NCBI GenBank assembly: GCA_017160915.1
Contig: JACAWG010000080.1
Span: 1 to 63,284, forward strand
From: Aggregatibacter actinomycetemcomitans
Lineage (GTDB): Bacteria; Pseudomonadota; Gammaproteobacteria; Enterobacterales; Pasteurellaceae
DNA: 63,284 nucleotides
Direction of reading: 5' to 3'
Part shown: in pieces, positions 57,456 to 63,284 of the stretch
How the letters are laid out: every line of letters begins with the position of its first letter
How positions within the stretch are numbered: the first letter of the stretch is position 1
Notes under the pieces: model-generated
The model's database searches: none
Seen by the model: only the letters and a program-made list of their open reading frames with translations
What the model was told of the DNA's origin: nothing
Translations under genes and position numbers: made by a program

Positions 57456-57482
57456 ACTTCAAAAAATATTTTAAAATGAAGT
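57456..57482. promoter_or_regulatory. Candidate NanR/SiaR operator
   Basis: ACTTCA (57456-57461) and TGAAGT (57477-57482) form an inverted repeat with 15 bases between. It overlaps the expected -35 of nanE and lies beside the CRP site. RpiR-type regulators bind such repeats. Confidence 0.45.
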
Positions 57483-57552
57483 TTTATTTTAGTAGAATAT
57501 CCCCACTGACTAGAATGACTGCCAAATGCAGCCGCAAAAAAGAGGAGTTTTT

Positions 57553-58254
57553 ATGTCACAGCTATCTCAAAAATTATCTCATCAAGCAGTTTTCGCTCAA
57601 ATTCAGAACGGATTAATTGCCTCCTGCCAGCCGGTGGATGATGGTCCGATGGATAAACCGGAGATTGTCGCCGCCATGGCGCAGGCTTCCGTTATCGGCG
57701 GGGCAGCGGGGCTGCGTATTGAAGGTGTGGACAATTTAAAAGCCGTGCGCCCGACCGTAAATGTGCCGATCATCGGTATCGTCAAACGGGATCTGCCCGA
57801 CAGCCCGGTGCGTATCACGCCGTTTTTACAGGATATTGAAGACTTGGCGCACGCAGGAGCGGACATTATCGCGGTGGATGGTACTCATCGTCCGCGTCCG
57901 GTGGAGATTGAAAGTGCGGTCAAAAAAATTCATGAAATGGGCTGCCTTGCTATGGCGGATTGCTCCAATTTGGAAGAAGGCTTGTATTGCCAAAAACTCG
58001 GCTTTGACATCGTGGGCAGCACCATGTCGGGCTATACCGGCGGCACTGTACCGGCAGAACCGGATTATCAGCTGGTGAAAGATTTGAAAGCGGCAGGTTG
58101 CAAAGTGATGGCGGAAGGGCGTTACAACACGCCGGAACTTGCCAAAACCGCCATTGAAATCGGCGCGGATTTCGTCACCGTCGGATCGGCATTAACCCGT
58201 CTGGAACACATCGTTAGCTGGTTCGCAAGTGCGGTTAAATCTGCGGACAAATAA
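57553..58254 (+). CDS. nanE: N-acetylmannosamine-6-phosphate 2-epimerase
   Basis: Cytosolic TIM-barrel enzyme that converts ManNAc-6-P to GlcNAc-6-P. Typical motifs: [59 protein letters not shown] with catalytic aspartate region, and [16 protein letters not shown] chose the ATG at 57553 (233 residues), preceded by AGAGGAG. An ATG at 57526 adds nine unrelated residues. First gene of the rightward nan operon. Confidence 0.96.
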   Translation: MSQLSQKLSHQAVFAQIQNGLIASCQPVDDGPMDKPEIVAAMAQASVIGGAAGLRIEGVDNLKAVRPTVNVPIIGIVKRDLPDSPVRITPFLQDIEDLAHAGADIIAVDGTHRPRPVEIESAVKKIHEMGCLAMADCSNLEEGLYCQKLGFDIVGSTMSGYTGGTVPAEPDYQLVKDLKAAGCKVMAEGRYNTPELAKTAIEIGADFVTVGSALTRLEHIVSWFASAVKSADK

Positions 58255-58265
58255 AAGAGGGATTC

Positions 58266-59153
58266 ATGATGCGTTGCTTAGCCTTAGATATCGGCGGAAC
58301 CAAAATCGCCGCCGCCATTGTTGATCAGAACCAAGTCACACAACGGAAACAAATTCATACGCCACAGGAAAATGTGGTGGCGGCAATGCATCAAACTCTT
58401 GCGCAATTACTCACGGATTATGCGGGGCAATTTGATTACGTTGCGGTTGCCTCAACGGGCATCATCAATAAAGGAATATTGACCGCACTGAATCCGAAAA
58501 ATCTGGGAGGACTTGCCTACTTCCCGTTAAAAGAAAGCCTTTCCAAGCATACGTCCAAGCCGGTGTATTTATTAAACGATGCGCAGGCGGCGACTTATGC
58601 GGAATATCAACTGCAAGATAAAAATAACATTCAAAACTTTGCCTTTATTACCGTCTCCACCGGCGTGGGAGGCGGGTTAATTTTAAATCGCCAATTACTT
58701 ACCGAGCCAAACGGCATTGCCGGTCATATCGGACACACCGTCGCGGATCCGAACGGACCGGTGTGCGGTTGCGGGCGCGTGGGTTGTGTGGAAGCCATCG
58801 CATCGGGGCGCGCCATTGAAGCGGTTTCCAGACAATGGGACGATCCTTGCGATCCGAAAGAAGTGTTCGCCCGTTTTCGAAAAACGGACGAAAAAGCCAC
58901 CGCACTTGTGTCCCGTTCGGCAAACGCCATCGCCAATCTGGTGGCGGATTTGGTTATCGGTATGGATATTCAAAAAGTGGTTATCGGCGGCAGCGTAGGG
59001 CTGGCGGAAGGCTATTTGCCTTTGGTGCAAACCTATTTGCAACACATGCCGGAAGTGTATCGCGGCGCTATCGAATCGGCGCAATTAGGGCAGGATGCCG
59101 GGCTTATCGGTGCGGCTTCTTGGGCGCTGGCGCAAATTCAGGCGGCTGCGTAA
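58266..59153 (+). CDS. nanK: N-acetylmannosamine kinase (ROK family)
   Basis: Phosphorylates ManNAc to ManNAc-6-P. ROK features: the N-terminal phosphate loop LALDIGGTKIAAAIVD, STGVGGGLILN, and the zinc site GHIGHTVADPNGPVCGCGRVGCVEA with one histidine and three cysteines. The 295 residues fit. Two adjacent ATGs (58266, 58269) are both usable; AGAGG lies five or eight bases upstream. Follows nanE by 11 bases. Confidence 0.95.
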   Translation: MMRCLALDIGGTKIAAAIVDQNQVTQRKQIHTPQENVVAAMHQTLAQLLTDYAGQFDYVAVASTGIINKGILTALNPKNLGGLAYFPLKESLSKHTSKPVYLLNDAQAATYAEYQLQDKNNIQNFAFITVSTGVGGGLILNRQLLTEPNGIAGHIGHTVADPNGPVCGCGRVGCVEAIASGRAIEAVSRQWDDPCDPKEVFARFRKTDEKATALVSRSANAIANLVADLVIGMDIQKVVIGGSVGLAEGYLPLVQTYLQHMPEVYRGAIESAQLGQDAGLIGAASWALAQIQAAA

Positions 59154-59162
59154 GGGGAATTT

Positions 59163-60032
59163 ATGGCAACGAATGGCAATGTGCTTAACACCATTAGCGC
59201 GTTATATCAGAGTTTAACTAAAACGGAAAAGAAAATTGCCGATGTGATTTCGCAATCGCCGGAAATGGTCATGCAATATTCTCTTTCCGAGCTTGCGTCG
59301 AATTTGAATGTGGGCGAAGCGACCTTTGTGCGTTTTTGTCGAACCTTGGGTTTTAAAGGGTTCAGCGATTTCAAACTGGAGTTTTCCATTGAGCTGGCAA
59401 CCGCCAGAGAAAGCCGTGATGACACCGTACTTGAAACGGAAATCATGCCCGACGACGATTCATTGAAAATCGCCCACAAATTGCAGGCGGCGATTTCCAA
59501 AGTGATGGACGAAACGGTGAATTTGCTGGATTTCCAACAGCTTGAAGACGTGGTGCGGGCGATTCAAAAAGCCAAACGGGTCTTTTTATTCGGCGTGGGT
59601 TCCTCCGGCGTGACGGCGGAAGATGCGAAAAATAAATTTATGCGTATCGGCGTGCCGGTGGATGCCACAGGCAATAATCATTTTATGTACATGCAGGCGG
59701 CACTGCTGAAGGAAACCGATGTAGCGATGGGGATCAGCCATTCCGGTTATTCGCAGGAAACCGCTCATACTTTAAAAATCGCCAAACAAAACGGGGCGAC
59801 GACGGTGGCATTAACGCACAGTTTGCGTTCACCGATTACCGAACACGCGGATTTCGTGCTGGTCAACGGCAATAAACAGGGAAAACTGCAAGGGGATTCC
59901 ATCGGCACGAAAATCGCTCAATTATTTGTATTGGATTTGATCTACGCGTTATTGGTGCAAGCCGAACAGGACGCGGCGACCAAAACCAAACAGAAAACAC
60001 TTAATGTTATTTTAGAACAACGTATTAAATAG
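59163..60032 (+). CDS. siaR: RpiR-family regulator of sialic acid catabolism (NanR/SiaR type)
   Basis: Transcription factor (289 residues) with an N-terminal HTH_6 domain (ISQSPEMVMQYSLSELASNLNVGEATFVRFCRTLGFKGFSDFKLE) and a C-terminal sugar-isomerase-like SIS domain (FLFGVGSSGVTAEDAKNKF, DVAMGISHSGYSQET). H. influenzae SiaR occupies the same position and responds to glucosamine-6-phosphate while working with CRP. Encoded inside the operon it controls, nine bases after nanK. Confidence 0.94.
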   Translation: MATNGNVLNTISALYQSLTKTEKKIADVISQSPEMVMQYSLSELASNLNVGEATFVRFCRTLGFKGFSDFKLEFSIELATARESRDDTVLETEIMPDDDSLKIAHKLQAAISKVMDETVNLLDFQQLEDVVRAIQKAKRVFLFGVGSSGVTAEDAKNKFMRIGVPVDATGNNHFMYMQAALLKETDVAMGISHSGYSQETAHTLKIAKQNGATTVALTHSLRSPITEHADFVLVNGNKQGKLQGDSIGTKIAQLFVLDLIYALLVQAEQDAATKTKQKTLNVILEQRIK

Positions 60033-60041
60033 GAGAAAACT

Positions 60042-60920
60042 ATGCGGGATTTAAAAGGAATTTTCAGTGCATTATTAGTATCATTCAACGAAGACGGCTC
60101 CGTGAATGAAAAAGGTTTGCGTGAAATTATTCGTTACAACATCGACAAAATGAAAGTGGACGGCTTGTATGTAGGCGGTTCCACCGGTGAAAACTTCATG
60201 CTCTCCACGGAAGAGAAAAAACAAATCTTCCGCATTGCCAAAGATGAAGCCAAAGACCAAGTGGCGTTAATCGCTCAAGTGGGTAGCGTGAATTTACAGG
60301 AAGCCGTTGAACTCGGTAAATACGCCACCGAATTAGGCTATGACAGCCTGTCTGCGGTCACCCCGTTCTACTACAAATTCAGCTTCCCTGAAATCAAACA
60401 TTACTACGACACCATCATTGCCGAAACCGGCAACAACATGATCGTGTACTCCATTCCGTTCTTAACCGGTGTGAACATGGGGATCGAACAATTCGGCGAA
60501 CTTTACAAAAATCCGAAAGTGCTTGGCGTGAAATTCACCGCAGGCGATTTCTATTTGTTGGAACGCTTGAAAAAAGCCTATCCGAACCACTTAATCTGGG
60601 CAGGTTTCGACGAAATGATGTTACCGGCAGCCTCTTTAGGCGTGGATGGCGCCATCGGTTCAACATTCAACGTAAACGGTGTTCGTGCGCGCCAAATCTT
60701 TGAATTAACCAAAGCGGGTAAACTCAAAGAAGCCCTCGAAATTCAACATGTCACCAACGATTTAATCGAAGGCATTTTGGCGAACGGTTTATATTTAACC
60801 ATCAAAGAATTGTTGAAATTAGAAGGCGTACACGCCGGCTACTGCCGTGAACCGATGACCGCCAAGGCCACACCGGAACAACTCGCCAGAGCCAAAGAAT
60901 TAAAAGCGAAATATTTATAA
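60042..60920 (+). CDS. nanA: N-acetylneuraminate lyase
   Basis: Cytosolic class I aldolase that splits sialic acid into ManNAc and pyruvate. The Schiff-base lysine is K164 in GVKFTAGDF, and the catalytic tyrosine is Y136 in IVYSIPF. The carboxylate-binding loop is [10 protein letters not shown]. Numbering equals the H. influenzae enzyme as I recall it; 292 residues. Followed by a palindromic repeat element before nagB. Confidence 0.97.
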   Translation: MRDLKGIFSALLVSFNEDGSVNEKGLREIIRYNIDKMKVDGLYVGGSTGENFMLSTEEKKQIFRIAKDEAKDQVALIAQVGSVNLQEAVELGKYATELGYDSLSAVTPFYYKFSFPEIKHYYDTIIAETGNNMIVYSIPFLTGVNMGIEQFGELYKNPKVLGVKFTAGDFYLLERLKKAYPNHLIWAGFDEMMLPAASLGVDGAIGSTFNVNGVRARQIFELTKAGKLKEALEIQHVTNDLIEGILANGLYLTIKELLKLEGVHAGYCREPMTAKATPEQLARAKELKAKYL

Positions 60921-60960
60921 TTTAATGGAAAAAATGACCGCACTTTGGTGTTTATAAGCG

Positions 60961-61059
60961 GTAGGGGCGGGTCCTGTGCCCGCCCGTAATGATGAGTTTA
61001 TGGATTTATTTTAATTATATCTGAGTTGATTTTCGGGCGGACACAGGACCCGCCCCTAC
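60961..61059. repeat. Composite palindromic (REP/MITE-like) element between nanA and nagB
   Basis: Arms at 60961-60986 and 61034-61059 are inverted copies with 25 of 26 bases complementary, around a 47-base AT-rich core. Each arm is itself a hairpin (GGGCGGG-TCCTGTG-CCCGCCC on the left). No ORF is inside, and no target duplication is obvious. It lies in the nan-nag operon, 27 bases before the nagB start. Confidence 0.75.
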
Positions 61060-61086
61060 AAAGTATTGCTTAAGCAAGGAGCAGCT

Positions 61087-61890
61087 ATGCGTCTTATCCC
61101 ACTCACCACAGAACAACAAGTCAGCCGTTGGGCGGCTCGTCATATTGTGGATCGAATCAATCACTTCAAACCCACTGAAGATCGTCCTTTCGTTTTAGGC
61201 TTGCCGACCGGCAGCACGCCGTTAAAAACCTATCAGGAACTCATTAAACTTTATCAAGCGGGTGAAGTGAGTTTTAAACATGTGGTGACATTTAACATGG
61301 ATGAATATGTCGGTTTGCCGAAAGAACATCCGGAAAGTTATCACAGCTTTATGTATAACAACTTCTTCAATCATGTGGATATTCAGCCGCAAAATATCAA
61401 TATTTTAAATGGCAACACGGAAGATCATGATGAAGAATGCCGTCGTTACGAAGAAAAAATCAAATCCTACGGCAAAATCAATTTATTCATGGGCGGCGTG
61501 GGCGTTGACGGGCATATCGCCTTTAATGAACCGGCGTCTTCCTTAAGCTCCCGCACCCGTATTAAAACCTTGACGAAAGACACCTTAATCGCCAATTCCC
61601 GTTTCTTTGATAATGATGTCAACAAAGTACCGAAATATGCGTTAACCATCGGTGTGGCAACCTTGTTGGATGCGGAGGAAGTGATGATCTTAGCCACCGG
61701 ACACCAAAAAGCCCTTGCGGTGCAAGCGGCGGTGGAAGGCTCGGTGAACCACCTCTGGACAGTCAGCGCGTTGCAATTACATCGCCACTTTATTTTGGTG
61801 ACGGATGAAGCGGCACTGCAAGAACTGAAAGTGAAAACCGTGAAATATTTCACCGAATTGGAAGAAAGAGCCATTCACAGCGTGTTATAG
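61087..61890 (+). CDS. nagB: Glucosamine-6-phosphate deaminase
   Basis: Converts glucosamine-6-phosphate to fructose-6-phosphate and ammonia. Motifs: [13 protein letters not shown] (phosphate site), [22 protein letters not shown] with catalytic aspartate, and [23 protein letters not shown] with catalytic histidine. I chose the ATG at 61087 (267 residues; E. coli 266), preceded by AAGGAG. An ATG at 61066 adds seven residues from the spacer next to the palindromic element. Confidence 0.96.
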   Translation: MRLIPLTTEQQVSRWAARHIVDRINHFKPTEDRPFVLGLPTGSTPLKTYQELIKLYQAGEVSFKHVVTFNMDEYVGLPKEHPESYHSFMYNNFFNHVDIQPQNINILNGNTEDHDEECRRYEEKIKSYGKINLFMGGVGVDGHIAFNEPASSLSSRTRIKTLTKDTLIANSRFFDNDVNKVPKYALTIGVATLLDAEEVMILATGHQKALAVQAAVEGSVNHLWTVSALQLHRHFILVTDEAALQELKVKTVKYFTELEERAIHSVL

Positions 61891-61907
61891 TTAAACGCCG
61901 CACGAAA

Positions 61908-61931
61908 GTGCGGTTGTTTTTTTCGATAAAT
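61908..61931 (+). terminator. Intrinsic terminator between nagB and nagA
   Basis: CCGCAC-GAAA-GTGCGG stem and loop followed by TTG and a run of Ts. The right arm is an uptake signal (61916-61924). It ends about 15 bases before the nagA start. Confidence 0.7.
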
Positions 61932-61945
61932 TTGGGAAGGTAAGA

Positions 61946-63091
61946 ATGAAATATGCATTAACGAACTCTGTGATTTACACAAAATATGAGGTGCTACGGG
62001 ATTATGCCGTGGTGATTGAAGGCGAACATATTCAAGCCGTGGTTCCGCAAAGCGAATTGGAAAGCGGCATTAAAGCCATTGATTTGCAAGGACATAACCT
62101 CACGGCGGGGTTTATCGATTTGCAACTTAACGGCTGCGGCGGCGTGATGTTTAACGATCAGACCAGCGTAGAAACTTTAGAAATCATGCAAGCCACCAAT
62201 TTGAAATCGGGCTGCACCAGTTTCTTACCGACCTTTATCACCGCGCCCGATGAAGGCATTAAAAGTGCGGTCAACATTATGCGTGAATATTTAACCAAGC
62301 ATAAAAATCAAGCGCTGGGCCTGCACATTGAAGGACCGTATTTAAGCGTTGAGAAAAAAGGCGTACACCGTCCGGAATACATTCGCGAAATTTCGCCGGA
62401 AATGAAAGATTTCCTTTGTGAAAACGCCGATGTGATCACCAAACTCACGATTGCCGCGGAAAATCCGACCTCCAATTACATTCCGGATTTCGTGAAAAGC
62501 GGCATTGTGGTTTCCATCGGGCATTCCAACGCCACCTATGAAGTGGCAAAAGCGGCGTTCCATAAAGGCGCTACCTTCGCCACTCACTTACATAACGCCA
62601 TGTCGCCGATCAGTTCCGGACGCGCTATGGGCGTGGTCGGCGCAGTGTTGGATTCCGACATTTACACCGGCATTATCGTGGACGGTGTGCATGTGAATTT
62701 TGGCAACGTACGCATTGATAAAAAAGTGAAAGGCGACAAACTCTGTATCGTCACCGACTCCCTTGCCGCCGCCGGCGCAGGCCCGGAATTGGAGAGTTTC
62801 ACCTTCGTGGGGAAAACCATTTATGTGAAAGACGGTCGCTGCTACGACGGCAACGGCACTATTGCCGGCGCATCCATCACCATGATGGAATCCATCAAAA
62901 ACGCTGTGGAATATGTGGAAATCCCGCTTGCGGAAGCCGTTCGCATGAGTAACCTTTACCCTGCGCGCGCCATCGGCGTGGACGATCGTTTAGGTTCCGT
63001 GGAAGCCGGCAAAATCGCCAACCTCGCCGTATTCACCAATGATTACAACGTTATCGGCACCGTGGTAAACGGCGAGTGGAAGGCGAATTAA
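61946..63091 (+). CDS. nagA: N-acetylglucosamine-6-phosphate deacetylase
   Basis: Metal-dependent amidohydrolase-fold enzyme that deacetylates GlcNAc-6-P. Motifs in order: TAGFIDLQLNGCGGVMFND, LHIEGPYLSVEKKGVH (metal-binding glutamate), SIGHSNATYEVA and ATHLHNAMSPISS (metal histidines), VTDSLAAAG (catalytic aspartate). The 381 residues match E. coli NagA (382). GGAAGG precedes the ATG. Last gene of the catabolic cluster, separated from nagB by a hairpin. Confidence 0.97.
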   Translation: MKYALTNSVIYTKYEVLRDYAVVIEGEHIQAVVPQSELESGIKAIDLQGHNLTAGFIDLQLNGCGGVMFNDQTSVETLEIMQATNLKSGCTSFLPTFITAPDEGIKSAVNIMREYLTKHKNQALGLHIEGPYLSVEKKGVHRPEYIREISPEMKDFLCENADVITKLTIAAENPTSNYIPDFVKSGIVVSIGHSNATYEVAKAAFHKGATFATHLHNAMSPISSGRAMGVVGAVLDSDIYTGIIVDGVHVNFGNVRIDKKVKGDKLCIVTDSLAAAGAGPELESFTFVGKTIYVKDGRCYDGNGTIAGASITMMESIKNAVEYVEIPLAEAVRMSNLYPARAIGVDDRLGSVEAGKIANLAVFTNDYNVIGTVVNGEWKAN

Positions 63092-63101
63092 TCAATGGTA
63101 G

Positions 63102-63162
63102 GGTGGGAGTTATCCCACCATTTTAAAAACCTTCTGATGGCGCGCGTCTCCTGACGCGTGCC
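63102..63162. repeat. Intergenic hairpin and dispersed repeat after nagA
   Basis: GGTGGGA-GTTA-TCCCACC at 63102-63119 is a perfect hairpin right after nagA and may help end its transcript. Bases 63136-63162 contain a second hairpin (CGCGTC-TCCT-GACGCG) and recur inverted, with one base missing, at 27933-27956. The rest of the window to 63284 holds no gene that I can see. Confidence 0.6.
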
Positions 63163-63284
63163 TTTTTATATCAACAGGTTATCGGCACGCGCTGTGAAGC
63201 CACTGTTGTTCGAAACATTATAATTCATTGATATTTTTTTAATATCTTGCCTTCCTCCGTTTACGGGGGAAGGTGCCCGAAGGG

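Overview
The window is 63 kb of chromosome from a gammaproteobacterium of the family Pasteurellaceae. The best evidence is the Haemophilus-type DNA uptake signal: its 9-base core AAGTGCGGT, or the complement ACCGCACTT, occurs more than 50 times by my hand count, where well under one is expected by chance. It lies both inside genes and as inverted pairs forming terminator hairpins. Protein sequences resemble Haemophilus influenzae throughout, but the base composition looks clearly richer in GC than that species, so Aggregatibacter is my inference; the species is not proven. I see no rRNA, tRNA, CRISPR array, intact insertion sequence or prophage.

Layout. (1) 1-6.5 kb: cytidine deaminase cdd, the polyamine importer potABCD and, divergent from it, peptidase T. 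(2) 6.6-11.3 kb: a type III restriction-modification system whose mod gene starts in nine AGCAC repeats; with nine copies the ATG is out of frame, so the locus reads as phase OFF. (3) 11.4-21.2 kb: an envelope block with letAB (lipid transport), proQ, the protease prc, ldtD and mepK (peptidoglycan) and the metallohydrolase gloC. (4) 21.3-27.8 kb: sucABCD, 2-oxoglutarate to succinate, behind a good CRP-dependent promoter. (5) 28-38.4 kb: housekeeping genes (prmB, smrB, yccS, yccF, mgsA, a DUF2057 gene, acyP, tusE, yccA) with a manganese/iron importer yfeABCD set between acyP and tusE. (6) 38.4-41.4 kb: an AT-rich accessory segment without uptake signals. It holds a G-quadruplex-capable run, an OLD/AAA-type ATPase gene, a small gene with a possible PD-(D/E)XK nuclease motif, and directly after it a roughly 180-nt sequence that folds into a closed multibranch RNA ending in an intrinsic terminator. 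This is the strongest candidate here for an undescribed system. (7) 41.4-47.4 kb: TPP riboswitch, an 18-codon upstream ORF, thiD-thiBPQ, a HigB/HigA-like toxin-antitoxin pair and bioB. (8) 47.5-51.1 kb: 5-oxoprolinase pxpBCA with an NRAMP-like transporter lacking the metal-binding motifs. (9) 51.4-63.1 kb: a PTS permease, most like the GlcNAc type, and the complete sialic acid cluster nanM-siaT-siaP / nanE-nanK-nanR-nanA-nagB-nagA, in the order I recall from H. influenzae.

How it fits together. Region 9 is a catabolic unit: NanM mutarotates free sialic acid, SiaPT imports it, NanA, NanK and NanE turn it into GlcNAc-6-phosphate, and NagA and NagB feed glycolysis. CRP sites lie in the siaP/nanE divergent region and before the PTS gene. 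A structural theme recurs: intrinsic-terminator-like hairpins, often made from uptake-signal pairs, sit directly before the ribosome binding site of the next gene in the same direction (potC/potD, proQ/prc, prc/ldtD, mepK/gloC, DUF2057/mgsA, siaT/nanM, nagB/nagA). All assignments come from reading the sequence and from memory of protein families; no database search was run.
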